Shown: piece by piece, positions 1-8,104 of the stretch
Position numbering within the stretch: the first letter of the stretch is position 1
Layout: each line of letters begins with the position of its first letter
IMG/VR virus record: IMGVR_UViG_3300046373_000115
Location: 1-55,290 of that record
DNA: 55,290 nt
Direction: 5' to 3' (one strand)
Origin: a virus
Notes under the pieces: generated by a model
Told to the model about the DNA's origin: nothing
Seen by the model: the letters and a program-made list of their open reading frames with translations, nothing else
Databases searched by the model: none
Translations under genes and position numbers: made by a program

Positions 1-127
1 ACAACTCGCCATGTCCCCGGGGAAATGACATCCAAGAGAAAGGGACAGGGACAGGGAGATTAAGTTCCGTTTCTGACGAAACGGGCGCCGATGCGCCGCT
101 GTCGTCCCGACCTCAGTTCGAAGGCAA
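1..127. repeat. Terminal direct repeat, left copy
   Basis: These 127 bases are identical to the last 127 bases of the window. An exact 127-base overlap is the usual mark of a circular contig from a k-mer assembler. The open frame that leaves the right end re-enters here in the same frame, so this is most likely an assembly overlap on a circular genome rather than a physical terminal repeat. Confidence 0.93.
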
Positions 128-554
128 GGACCCCAAGGCGAAGGCCTGGGCTGTCGCCAAGACCCTGCTCACCGAGCGGGGAGGGCTGACAGCCGCCCGA
201 GCCGGCGAGGTCGTCGGCAAACTGTGGCGAGACCACAGCCTCGACGCCGATGAGCTGATCCGCATCGTAGACGCCTGCTGGTCTACCCGCAGCGAAGCTC
301 CGGTCCCGTACCTGACCAAGGCCGCGATCGAGACCGTGAAGGCCAGGACCAGCGCTGGCGGCCAGATCGACGCGCCGTCAGAGCGCCAGCAGCGGACCTG
401 GGTCGAAGACTGGCAGAAGTCCCCCGCCAGCTGGACCGGCCAGCGAGGCCCACGTCCCGGTCAGCCCGGATGTCGCGTCTCGGCGGACATCCTGAGCGAA
501 TATGGGATCGAGGTCGCGCCGGCGGCCAATAGCAACTCGGGGAGGGCTGCATGA
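1..554 (+). CDS. Replication initiator-like protein, C-terminal part (gene continues from the right end)
   Basis: The frame is open from base 3 and is the continuation of the gene that starts at 54674. Joined across the overlap, the gene encodes about 347 residues. The part seen here holds a basic, alanine-rich domain and a C-terminus ending near SNSGRAA. The first 127 bases code for a low-complexity linker (KGTGTGR and flanks). The gene lies directly after a DnaB helicase gene, as expected for an initiator or helicase-loader protein, and overlaps the next gene by ATGA. The function comes from the N-terminal half and from the neighbours. No catalytic motif is visible in this part. Confidence 0.7.
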   Translation, partial: NSPCPRGNDIQEKGTGTGRLSSVSDETGADAPLSSRPQFEGKDPKAKAWAVAKTLLTERGGLTAARAGEVVGKLWRDHSLDADELIRIVDACWSTRSEAPVPYLTKAAIETVKARTSAGGQIDAPSERQQRTWVEDWQKSPASWTGQRGPRPGQPGCRVSADILSEYGIEVAPAANSNSGRAA

Positions 555-1354
555 CACCGATTTGGAGGAAGGCTGTTGCTGAAGGCTTGAAGTCCAAGGA
601 TCCAAATGTGCGCCTCACGGTCGAGGCGATCGCAAGCACCACCCATTGTTTCGACCTATCGCCAGTCGCGACCCTCTTGACCGAGACCGCCAAAGAGTTG
701 GGCCGGGCTTATTCTGGCCCGATCGACCTAGGAGAGGGCGTGGTCTTCCCTGCCGAATCCTTCTGGATCGAGTGGCCAGCGTTTGGCCTCGTGATGGCGA
801 GATGGGGCGGACTTGATCGAAAGGGCCTCGCAATCTGGGCCTTCAGGGCAGCGATGGAGCCGCTGTGGCCGCAGGGCCAAACTCAGATCCAGCAATATGT
901 GCAGGTCGGCCACATCTTCATGGGCGCGGACGGCTTGTTCACGATCGCTACGGGCCCCCATCATGACGTCGCAGAGCGCGCGTTCGGGCGAGGCGTCGAG
1001 GGCATTTTGCTTCATGCCTTAGCTGCAATCGCGATCATCAACTCGCCGTCGGCCAAGCGCGTAGACCAGGCTCCACACAAGGGCGTTCAGCGTCACCTTA
1101 GGCAGGCGTTCCCAGCGGCGCCGACCGTCAAGCCGAGCAAGATCGTGATCGCGCTCGATCGCCCAGCAGCCGACGACGGTGAGCCCGGCCATGCGAACTC
1201 GCGACGCGCATATCACTTTTGCCGCGCCCATAGCCGGATGAAGGCCGGAAGAACTGAGCACGTCAGAGCCCACTGGCGCGGCGACCCGGCATTCGGAATT
1301 CGCATCGGCCGGTACGAAGTGCGGCAGAGCCCACCGGCCGGTGAGCGCCAATGA
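551..1354 (+). CDS. Hypothetical protein with a conserved phage C-terminal motif
   Basis: The 267-residue product is translationally coupled to the initiator gene through ATGA. The N-terminal ~130 residues look like a compact globular domain containing GLFTIATGPHHD. The C-terminal ~60 residues hold YHFCRAHSR and HWRGDPAFGIR, a pattern I recall from uncharacterised proteins of alphaproteobacterial phages. The linker between them (roughly residues 155-205) is basic and low in structure, so this could be a fusion of two small proteins. I see no enzyme motif. The position at the end of the early right operon suggests a role in replication or host takeover, but this is inference only. Confidence 0.6.
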   Translation: MTPIWRKAVAEGLKSKDPNVRLTVEAIASTTHCFDLSPVATLLTETAKELGRAYSGPIDLGEGVVFPAESFWIEWPAFGLVMARWGGLDRKGLAIWAFRAAMEPLWPQGQTQIQQYVQVGHIFMGADGLFTIATGPHHDVAERAFGRGVEGILLHALAAIAIINSPSAKRVDQAPHKGVQRHLRQAFPAAPTVKPSKIVIALDRPAADDGEPGHANSRRAYHFCRAHSRMKAGRTEHVRAHWRGDPAFGIRIGRYEVRQSPPAGERQ

Positions 1355-1731
1355 CCCCCATCACCCCCGTCCGGGAGACCAAGACCATGAACGCCGCACC
1401 CGTCCGCGTCCAACTCAGCCGCGCCAAGGGATGGCGCATTCCTGCGAACACGGTGGTCGTGTCGCGGCCGAGCAAGTGGGGCAACCCGCACGACTGGCGC
1501 ACATGGCTGGAGAACGCGCCTCGCGAAGCACTCCCCTACGCAGCCGACCGCGAGCGCTGGGCCAAAGAGCGCGCGACCCAAGCCTTCCAGGAAGACATCG
1601 CCGACGGAACGCTCAAGTTCGACCTGAAGCCGCTCGCCGGCAAGAACCTGGCCTGTTGGTGCGAGCCGACCTCATGGTGCCACGCATCCGTCCTTCTCGA
1701 ACTCGCCAACCGCCCGGAGAACGCCGCATGA
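1351..1731 (+). CDS. DUF4326-like protein
   Basis: The 126-residue product contains VVVSRPSKWGNPH and LACWCEP, with CWC and H residues typical of the DUF4326 family, a small phage and bacterial family of unknown function. ATG at 1351 overlaps the upstream TGA. A second ATG at 1387 has a better spaced GGAG 9 bases upstream and begins just before the conserved RVQLSR block, so the true protein may be 12 residues shorter. The gene overlaps the next one by ATGA, which supports one polycistronic message. Confidence 0.75.
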   Translation: MTPITPVRETKTMNAAPVRVQLSRAKGWRIPANTVVVSRPSKWGNPHDWRTWLENAPREALPYAADRERWAKERATQAFQEDIADGTLKFDLKPLAGKNLACWCEPTSWCHASVLLELANRPENAA

Positions 1732-2450
1732 ACGCCGACACCAAGCCGAAGCTGGTCTCCGATGAGGAGCAGTTGAGCCGCTTGACCCGGGACGAGGAAC
1801 GCGACCTAGAGCGTGCCGAGCAGGAACTGGCCAGGGCCAAGACAAAGGGCGCCCGCGACACCGCCCGCGACAAGATCGCCAAGATCGCGGCCCGACCGAA
1901 GCAGCGCGTCACCGTCACCGAGCGCCGCGCCGCCCTGGAAGAGACCAAGCGCCTGGCCCGCGCCCGCGGCGAGGAGGTCAACGAGAAGCCCGAACACGGC
2001 GCCGCCGAGATCGAGACCCGCGACGGCCTGAAGCGGATGCGCAAGCTCGGACACCTCACCGAGGAACAGCTTCGCGTCGGCCTGATCTACCGCAGCGCCC
2101 ATGAAGCGCGGGGCTCAAGCCTCAAGGCCTCACAGATCGGCGACAGCGGCGGAGCTGGGCACGACAACGACAAGTTCGTGATGAAGGCGCTCGAGCGGGC
2201 GAAGCTGGCGGAGTTCGTCGGCAAGACCGATCGGGCCGTGGCCCTCGGCTGCATCTCCAACCCGTCGGCGCTGCAGATGCTCCGCCACGTCGCCGGCGAA
2301 GGCGGAAACGTCACCGATTTCGGCAAGGGCAGGGCGCTGGAGCGCAACCGCGAAGGGCTCTCCCAAGCCCTCGACATCGCCCTCAGGGTCTGGCGCGACA
2401 CAGTGGCGCAACATCGGGTGTCGGAGGCCAAACAGGGCACACCATCTTGA
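1728..2450 (+). CDS. Putative late-gene regulator in the lambda Q position
   Basis: The ATG at 1728 overlaps the upstream stop by ATGA. The same frame is open further upstream but has no better start. The product has 240 residues. Its N-terminal ~90 residues are very rich in E, R and K and probably helical (DEERDLERAEQELARAK). A central part has LTEEQLRVGLIYRSAHE, followed by a small C-terminal domain. No enzyme motif is visible. It is the last gene of the rightward early operon and is followed at once by two terminator-like hairpins and then the late operon. That is the position of lambda-type late antiterminators or activators. The role is inferred from position and I do not recognise the family with certainty. 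Confidence 0.6.
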   Translation: MNADTKPKLVSDEEQLSRLTRDEERDLERAEQELARAKTKGARDTARDKIAKIAARPKQRVTVTERRAALEETKRLARARGEEVNEKPEHGAAEIETRDGLKRMRKLGHLTEEQLRVGLIYRSAHEARGSSLKASQIGDSGGAGHDNDKFVMKALERAKLAEFVGKTDRAVALGCISNPSALQMLRHVAGEGGNVTDFGKGRALERNREGLSQALDIALRVWRDTVAQHRVSEAKQGTPS

Positions 2451-2451
2451 C

Positions 2452-2480
2452 GCGGAACCCTAATCGTGGTTCCGCTTGGT
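2452..2480 (+). terminator. Rho-independent terminator-like hairpin after the early right operon
   Basis: GCGGAACC at 2452-2459 pairs perfectly with GGTTCCGC at 2468-2475 across an 8-base loop. The tail TTGGTTCGTT is only partly T-rich, so termination may be weak or conditional. It starts two bases after the stop codon of the upstream gene. Confidence 0.6.
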
Positions 2481-2517
2481 TCGTTGAGAATTGCGCCACA
2501 GTTGCGCCCGACATCAG

Positions 2518-2552
2518 CCCCGCCGGTTCACGCCGCGCGGGGTTTTCTGTTT
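2518..2552 (+). terminator. Second terminator between early and late operons
   Basis: CCCCGC (2518-2523) pairs with GCGGGG (2537-2542). The stem is extended inside by CGG and CCG, and TTTTCTGTTT follows. This is a convincing intrinsic terminator. The remaining gap to 2747 has no recognisable gene. It should hold the late promoter and perhaps a packaging site, but I cannot point to clear -35 and -10 boxes. Confidence 0.7.
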
Positions 2553-2747
2553 CCCGCCCATCGTCACCCCCGCCTATGCACTGAGCCACGGCAACGGCTA
2601 GCGCGGACACGACGACGGACGGCAAGCCTTCGCCCCAGATCAGCCCTACACCCCCAGATGACCAGCCCGCAGCAAGCCGAAGCGCCCTGCTTGAAGTGGT
2701 CTATCCCACTGAGGCCGACCTGCGGGCGAAACCACAAGGAGGCCGAC

Positions 2748-2867
2748 ATGCTCCAAGCGATCGGCTCCGCTCTCGTCACCATCCTTGCTGTGGTGTTCAT
2801 CGCCGGCATGTGCGCCGGATGTGCTGCGACCGTCACGGCGCATAGGGCGCTGAGGGGTTCCCGGTGA
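2748..2867 (+). CDS. Small single-span membrane protein
   Basis: The ATG at 2748 has an excellent ribosome binding site (AAGGAGG, 5 bases upstream). The product has 39 residues and one strongly hydrophobic segment (residues ~5-25, ending in AGMCAGCAA). It then has a short basic tail. It is the first gene of the late operon and overlaps the terminase small-subunit start (GTGA), so it may act as a leader for translational coupling, as a small membrane protein, or both. No function can be assigned. Confidence 0.6.
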   Translation: MLQAIGSALVTILAVVFIAGMCAGCAATVTAHRALRGSR

Positions 2868-3376
2868 GCGACGCTGACCTGCCCAAGATCGGGCGGCCCA
2901 GCGACTTCACCCCGGAGATGGGCGAGAGGATTTGTGAGGCGATCGCCGACGGTGCAAGCCTCCGCTCCATCTGCGAGAGCGCAACGATGCCGAACCGGTC
3001 GACGGTCTTTCGTTGGCTGGCCGATCCGAAGAACGCCGACTTCCGCGACCAATATGCGCGTGCGCGAGAGTTCAGCGGCGACGCAGACGCGGATGACGTC
3101 GCGCACTACTCGCGGCAGGCGGCGGACGGGAAGATCGAACCAGCCGCTGCGACCGCGGCGATCAACGGGCTCAAGTGGTCTGCCGGCAAGCGTAAGCCGA
3201 AGGTCTACGGCGACAAGATTGCCCACGTCGGCGGCGGCCCAGGCGATGCGCCTATCCGCCATCAAGTCGATCTGTCCGGCCTAAGCGATGAGGAGCTTGA
3301 ACAGCTTGAACTCATCCGCAGCAAGCTTGCCGTCGCTGGCGGAGATCAGGGCGGAGAGGGCGCGACGGGCGACTGA
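2864..3376 (+). CDS. terS: Terminase small subunit
   Basis: The GTG start overlaps the upstream TGA. The 170-residue protein starts with IGRPSDFTPE and has a helix-turn-helix around residues 20-60 (DGASLRSICESATMPNRSTV, FRWLA), the typical DNA-recognition end of phage small terminases of the terminase-small-like family. It would bind the packaging site and load the large subunit onto DNA. The C-terminus is acidic (SDEELEQLELI). The large-subunit gene follows with a long overlap, which fits a terminase pair. Confidence 0.85.
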   Translation: MSDADLPKIGRPSDFTPEMGERICEAIADGASLRSICESATMPNRSTVFRWLADPKNADFRDQYARAREFSGDADADDVAHYSRQAADGKIEPAAATAAINGLKWSAGKRKPKVYGDKIAHVGGGPGDAPIRHQVDLSGLSDEELEQLELIRSKLAVAGGDQGGEGATGD

Positions 3377-4817
3377 GGCTGAACGCCGGCGCCTGAGGGA
3401 GAACATCGAGGCCATCCGCGATCGCTGCGTCTCCCTGCCGCAGTTCGTCCGCGAGGCCTGGCACATCCTCGAGCCGAACACGAAGCTGGTCTGGAACTGG
3501 CACCTCGACGCGCTCTGCCTTCACCTCGAGGCGATCACCGACGGGACGATCAATCGCCTTCTCGCCAACGTTCCCCCGGGCTCATCGAAGTCCCTGATTG
3601 TGTCGGTGCTCTGGCCGGCTTGGGAATGGGGCCCGAAAGCCCGCCGCTCGCTCCGCTACCTTGCGACTTCGTTCAACGACGGCCCCGTCACCCGCGACAC
3701 CCGCAAGACTCGCGACCTGATCCGGTCGGACTGGTACCAGGCGCTCTGGCCCGAGGTCGTGCTGACCCGTTTCGGCGAGACATCCTTCGCCAACTCCGAC
3801 ACCGGAACCCGTGAGGGCGTTTCGTTCGGATCGCTGACGTCGCAACGCGGCGATCGCCTGATCATCGACGACCCGCACTCGACTGAGACCGCCGAATCCG
3901 ACGCCGAGCGGACGCGGACCACCCGCAAGTTCCGCGAAGGCGCCACCAACCGCCTCAACGACCAAGAACGGTCAGCCATCGTCGTCGTCATGCAGCGCCT
4001 GCACGAGCAGGACATCAGCGGCGTGATCATGTCGCTGGGCATGGACTTCGTTCGGCTCTGCATTCCCATGGAGTTCGAGCCCGAACGCCGCTGCAGGACC
4101 TCGATTGGATGGGAAGATCCCCGGACTAACGACGGCGACCTGATGGACCCTGTCCGGTTCCCGCGCGCCGTGATCGACGCCCTCAAGCGCGACATGGGCT
4201 CGTATGCCTGGGCGGGCCAGTATCAGCAGCGGCCGACGCCTCGCGAGGGCGGCCTGTTCAAACGTCACTGGTTCGAAGGCAAATTCATCAAGGCCGCGCC
4301 GGCCGGGACGATCTGGTGGCGGCACTGGGATTTGGCAGCCACCAAGAAGATCACCGCGGCGCGAACCGCCGGCGTAAAGATGGGTGTCGCGCCAGACGGC
4401 CGGTTCATCGTCGGCCATGTGGTCAAGACACAAGCCGAGGGCGCAGAGGTCCGCAAGCTCATCAAGACTATGGCCGAACTCGACGGCAAGGACGTCGGGA
4501 TCAGCCTGCCCCAGGATCCAGGCCAGGCCGGCAAGGTGCAGAAGCAAGACTACGTCGCGGGCCTGGCAGGCTGGAACGTTCGCGCGGAACCGGAGACCGG
4601 CGACAAGATCACCCGCGCCGAGCCGTTCTCGGCCCAGTGCGAGGCCGGCAACGTCTACTTGGTCGAGGCTGAATGGAATGCCGACTACCTCGACGAGCTC
4701 TGCATGTTCCCGGCCGGCGCCTTCAAGGACCAGGTCGACGCCTCGTCCGGCGCATTCGGCCGGCTGCTGAAGCCCAGGGCCGCGCCTGCGCTCTTCGGCA
4801 CCTACGCGACCAGATAG
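3288..4817 (+). CDS. terL: Terminase large subunit
   Basis: The 509-residue protein powers genome packaging and cuts the DNA. It has a Walker A-like PPGSSKS at residues ~96-102 and a Walker B RLIIDDPH near 190-197. The C-terminal RNase H-like nuclease domain starts near HWDLAAT and continues with LPQDPGQAGK and KDQVDASSGAF, which supply acidic metal ligands. The start chosen lies 89 bases inside terS. A start slightly downstream is possible, because the conserved part begins near LAEIRAERARR. A short gap leads to the portal gene. Confidence 0.93.
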   Translation: MRSLNSLNSSAASLPSLAEIRAERARRATEAERRRLRENIEAIRDRCVSLPQFVREAWHILEPNTKLVWNWHLDALCLHLEAITDGTINRLLANVPPGSSKSLIVSVLWPAWEWGPKARRSLRYLATSFNDGPVTRDTRKTRDLIRSDWYQALWPEVVLTRFGETSFANSDTGTREGVSFGSLTSQRGDRLIIDDPHSTETAESDAERTRTTRKFREGATNRLNDQERSAIVVVMQRLHEQDISGVIMSLGMDFVRLCIPMEFEPERRCRTSIGWEDPRTNDGDLMDPVRFPRAVIDALKRDMGSYAWAGQYQQRPTPREGGLFKRHWFEGKFIKAAPAGTIWWRHWDLAATKKITAARTAGVKMGVAPDGRFIVGHVVKTQAEGAEVRKLIKTMAELDGKDVGISLPQDPGQAGKVQKQDYVAGLAGWNVRAEPETGDKITRAEPFSAQCEAGNVYLVEAEWNADYLDELCMFPAGAFKDQVDASSGAFGRLLKPRAAPALFGTYATR

Positions 4818-4827
4818 GAGGGCGATC

Positions 4828-6345
4828 ATGGCCTCGACGCCCGCAACGCCGAGTTCCGACTACACCGCCATGCTGCCGTACTGGAACATGGTCGAGACGA
4901 TGCTCGATGGCGCTGACGCGATGCGCGCGGCTCTCGAAGCCTACCTGCCGAAGTTTCCCAACGAGACCGAGGCGGACTACACCTATCGAGCGGCGAACGC
5001 CAAGTTCACCAACATCTTCGCCGACATCGTCAGCAACCTCGCCTCCAAGCCCTTCGCCGAGAAGGTGCAACTCGAGGACGGCGCGTCGGAGCGGATCAAG
5101 ACGCTGTCAGAGGACATCGACGGCCGCGGAAACAACCTGCACGTCTTCTCGTCATCGACGTTCTTCTCCGGCATCGCCATGGCGATCGACTGGATCCTGG
5201 TCGACTTCACTCGGGCCAAGCCCCGCCTCGACGGAAAGCCGCTGTCGCTCGCCGAGGAGGCCCAGCAGGGCCTGCGTCCGTACTGGGTGAGCATCCCCGC
5301 CAAGTCGATGATCGCCGTCTACAGCGAGGCGGTGCGCGGCAAGGAAGAGTTCGTTCACGCCCGCATGGTCGAGTGCATCAAGCGCCGCAGCGGATTTGAT
5401 GAAGTCGTGATCGAGCGGGTTCGCCAATTCAACCGCGAGCCGATCCTGGATGACCTCGGAAATGTCGCGGACTATGCCCGTGCTACCTTCACCGTCTGGG
5501 AGAAGGACGCCAAGAGCGCAGCATGGAAAATCGTTGACGCCGGACCGGTCACCATCGGCGTCATCCCCATCGTTCCCTTCATCACCGGGCGCCGCAAGGT
5601 CGGCAGCTGGCGCTTTGTCCCCGCGATGAAAGACGCCGCAGACCTGCAGAAGGAGCACTATCAGCAGGAGACGGCGCTCAAGTCGATCAAGGAGCTGACG
5701 GCATTCCCGATGCTGGCCGGCAACGGCGTCCAGCCAGCGATGGAGGGTGACAAGGTAGTCGCCGTGCCCGTCGGCCCCCGAACCGTTCTCTACGCTCCGC
5801 CCTTTGGCGAAAGCGGCAATCACGGCGAGTGGGCGTTCATCGAACCGAGCGCGGAGTCGCTGCGCTTTCTCTCCGACGACGTCAAAAACACTGAACAGCA
5901 GTTGCGAGAACTCGGCCGCCAGCCGCTGACCGCGACCCAAGGGATCACGGTCGTCTCGGCGGCCTATGCGGGCCAGAAGGCCAGCAGCGCCGTCCAAGCC
6001 TGGGCCTGGCAGCTGAAGGACGCGCTCGAGCAAGCCTACAGGCTGACCGGCCTGTGGCTGCGCGACACGACTCCGACCGTGGTCAAGATTTTCACCGACT
6101 TCGCCCTGGAGATCGGCGACGACAAGGGCCCGGACGCCCTGGCCACCATGCGCAGCACCGGCGATCTCAGCCAGCAGACGCTGTGGGACGAGATGAAGCG
6201 TCGCAACGTCCTTTCATCGGACTTTGACGCGGACGCAGAGCGCCTACGCCTTGAAGAAGAGCTTCCGGACCCGGACAGCGCGGCCGATGCTGAAGCGGCG
6301 CTAACGCCCGAGAAGCAGGCGGAGCAGGACGCGCTCGCCGCATGA
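4828..6345 (+). CDS. Portal protein (DUF4055 type)
   Basis: The 505-residue protein has features of the DUF4055 portal-like family: an early YTAMLPYWNMVETMLDGADA region, EAYLPKFPNE and a long alpha/beta core. The tail is acidic and proline-containing (EELPDPDSAAD). It would form the dodecameric ring at the capsid vertex through which DNA passes, binding the terminase motor and later the neck. It follows terL directly, with GGAGG before the ATG, and overlaps the acyltransferase gene by ATGA. That overlap places sugar-modification genes inside the morphogenesis operon. Confidence 0.88.
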   Translation: MASTPATPSSDYTAMLPYWNMVETMLDGADAMRAALEAYLPKFPNETEADYTYRAANAKFTNIFADIVSNLASKPFAEKVQLEDGASERIKTLSEDIDGRGNNLHVFSSSTFFSGIAMAIDWILVDFTRAKPRLDGKPLSLAEEAQQGLRPYWVSIPAKSMIAVYSEAVRGKEEFVHARMVECIKRRSGFDEVVIERVRQFNREPILDDLGNVADYARATFTVWEKDAKSAAWKIVDAGPVTIGVIPIVPFITGRRKVGSWRFVPAMKDAADLQKEHYQQETALKSIKELTAFPMLAGNGVQPAMEGDKVVAVPVGPRTVLYAPPFGESGNHGEWAFIEPSAESLRFLSDDVKNTEQQLRELGRQPLTATQGITVVSAAYAGQKASSAVQAWAWQLKDALEQAYRLTGLWLRDTTPTVVKIFTDFALEIGDDKGPDALATMRSTGDLSQQTLWDEMKRRNVLSSDFDADAERLRLEEELPDPDSAADAEAALTPEKQAEQDALAA

Positions 6346-6863
6346 TCGACCCGGCCGCCTTCATTCACCCCAAGGCCCACGTCGAGGGCTCTGAAATCGG
6401 CCCAGGCTGCAAGGTATGGCAGTTCGCCACCATCACCCGGGGCACGCGCCTTGGGAAAGGCTGCAGCGTCGCTCCATTCGCGCTACTCGACGGCGCTGAG
6501 TTTGGCGACCGCTGCGTGATCTCGATGCACGTCGCCATAGGAGCCGGCTTCGTGATCGGCGACGACTGCTTCATCGGGCCGAATGTCGTGTTCGCAAACG
6601 ACGCCTGGCCGTCGGCGGACAAGGCCGGCTGGGATTACGATGCGCTGGCGTCTGGCCAACTCGTCACCATCCGGATCGGCAATCGTGTCAGCATCGGCGC
6701 TAACGCGGTCATTCTTCCGGGCGTGACCCTTGGCGACAGCTGCTTCATCGGCGCTGGCGCCGTCTGTGGCGTCAATGTCCCAGCTGGCCACCTTTTCAAG
6801 CGCGATGGCTCGATCGTCGAGATCAACCCTGCCTGGACCAAGCGCCGGATGCGCGCCGCGTGA
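6342..6863 (+). CDS. Left-handed beta-helix (hexapeptide repeat) acyltransferase
   Basis: The 173-residue protein is built of hexapeptide repeats ([LIV]-G-x-x-x-x pattern), for example IGPGCKVWQFATI, IGAGFVIGDDCFIG, IGNRVSIGANAVI and LGDSCFIGAGAVCG. This is the signature of trimeric acyl- or acetyltransferases such as those acting on amino sugars. The likely catalytic His lies in SMHVAIG. It overlaps both portal and glycosyltransferase genes by four bases. From context it probably acetylates a sugar nucleotide or a phage-bound glycan. The substrate cannot be read from the sequence. Confidence 0.88.
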   Translation: MIDPAAFIHPKAHVEGSEIGPGCKVWQFATITRGTRLGKGCSVAPFALLDGAEFGDRCVISMHVAIGAGFVIGDDCFIGPNVVFANDAWPSADKAGWDYDALASGQLVTIRIGNRVSIGANAVILPGVTLGDSCFIGAGAVCGVNVPAGHLFKRDGSIVEINPAWTKRRMRAA

Positions 6864-7474
6864 TCACCATCGCGACGCTACTCTGGGATCCGAACGCGAC
6901 CAGCCTAGCGTTCTCACGCTGTTACAACGAGGCGTGGGTCGACAAGCTCTATCGCGGGTTCGCCCGCAACCTGACCCATCCTTTCCGGTTCGTGTGCTTC
7001 ACCGACCGGCCGCGGACATTCGCCGAGCCCATCGACCAGGTCGCGATCCGATCCGCGACCCCGGGCTACGGCGACTGCGTCCAGCCCTTCGAGCTCGACT
7101 GCCCGATGATCCTGGTCGGCCTTGACACCATAATCACCGGCAACATCGACCACCTCGCCGCCTTCTGCCTGGAAGCGGAGGTCATCGGCCTGCCGCGCGA
7201 TCCGTTCAAGCCCAGTCAGGCCTGCAACGGCATCGTCCTCTCGCCGGCCGGCATGCGCCACGTCTGGGACAGCTGGGCCGGCGCGAACGACATGGAGCAT
7301 ATGCGGGCCCAAGACCACGTCTTCATTGACGACGTCTTTCCGGGCCACGTCCAGAGCTTTAAGGGCGCTGTGCGCGACCAAGGACTCGGGGACACCCGCA
7401 TCGTCTACTTCCACGGCTACGAGAAGCCTCACGAATTGCCGAGCATGCCCTGGATCGCTGAGCACTGGCGGTGA
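6860..7474 (+). CDS. Putative glycosyltransferase (GT-A-like)
   Basis: The GTG start overlaps the upstream stop. The 204-residue product begins with TIATLLWDP and has FVCFTDRPR. ILVGLDTIITGN in mid-protein places acidic residues where a metal-binding site of a GT-A fold would be. It ends with VYFHGYEKPHELPSMPW. I recall this arrangement from small phage glycosyltransferases. A strict DxD motif is not present, since GLDTII has one Asp, so catalysis is not proven. It sits between the acyltransferase and a sialyltransferase-like gene, with overlaps on both sides. Confidence 0.75.
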   Translation: MITIATLLWDPNATSLAFSRCYNEAWVDKLYRGFARNLTHPFRFVCFTDRPRTFAEPIDQVAIRSATPGYGDCVQPFELDCPMILVGLDTIITGNIDHLAAFCLEAEVIGLPRDPFKPSQACNGIVLSPAGMRHVWDSWAGANDMEHMRAQDHVFIDDVFPGHVQSFKGAVRDQGLGDTRIVYFHGYEKPHELPSMPWIAEHWR

Positions 7475-8019
7475 AAGCCGCTCTTGTCCTCGGCGGTGCG
7501 GGTAACGTCTGGGAAGATCTCGACGCAGCGCTGGGCCTTGGTGAGTTCGACGGCGTCATCGCCTGCAACGATGTCGGGGCCGCCTATCCTGGCGATCTGG
7601 ACGCCTGGGTCAGCCTTCACGCCGAGAAGTTCGGCATCTGGACCGCCCAGCGCGTCGCCGCCGGCAATTCCTGGCCCAAGGCTATCCTGGCCCATGCTCA
7701 GGCCAACAAGGGCCTTCCGCCCTGCGTCACCGGCCGCACAGACTTTCGCTTCCCCGGCCAGCCCACAACGGGATCGTCCGGCCTCTTCGCGCTGAAGGTC
7801 GCGCTGATCGACCTAGGCTTTGATCGAGCAGTTCTCTGCGGCGTGCCCATGGCGGCGGCCGCTGGCCACTTCTTCGACCTCGCGGCCTGGACGGCCGTGA
7901 CGTCTCACATGCAGGGCTGGAAAGAGGCTCTGCCGCACATCAAGAACCGGGCCCGCTCGATGAGCGGCTGGACCAGGGATCTCCTGGGCGCGCCGGACGA
8001 GGAATGGCTGGGCCAGTAG
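7471..8019 (+). CDS. Sialyltransferase/DUF115-like protein, copy A
   Basis: The GTG start overlaps the upstream stop. The 182-residue product begins with ALVLGGAGNVWEDL, a glycine-rich nucleotide-binding-like turn. It continues with LDAWVSLH, TGSSGLFAL, LCGVPM and MSGWTRDLLG. The layout (N-terminal GG turn, later G-S-S-G-L followed by a hydrophobic C-G-V-P strand) resembles the CMP-sugar-using GT29/GT42 and DUF115 proteins, but I assign this only tentatively. A clear paralogue lies at 14054-14818. A terminator follows, so this gene ends a transcription unit of terminase, portal and sugar genes. Confidence 0.6.
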   Translation: MKAALVLGGAGNVWEDLDAALGLGEFDGVIACNDVGAAYPGDLDAWVSLHAEKFGIWTAQRVAAGNSWPKAILAHAQANKGLPPCVTGRTDFRFPGQPTTGSSGLFALKVALIDLGFDRAVLCGVPMAAAAGHFFDLAAWTAVTSHMQGWKEALPHIKNRARSMSGWTRDLLGAPDEEWLGQ

Positions 8020-8029
8020 CCCACCAGAC

Positions 8030-8062
8030 AGCCCGCGCGAGGTGATCACGGCGGGCTTTTTC
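8030..8062 (+). terminator. Intrinsic terminator before the scaffold gene
   Basis: AGCCCGC (8030-8036) pairs perfectly with GCGGGCT (8051-8057), and a TTTTT run at 8057-8061 overlaps the end of the stem. It separates the packaging and sugar genes from scaffold and capsid, and would let them be expressed at different levels. Confidence 0.8.
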
Positions 8063-8104
8063 ATGCGCGGGACGCGCGACCACCATCCGGGAAGGATTGA
8101 CCCC

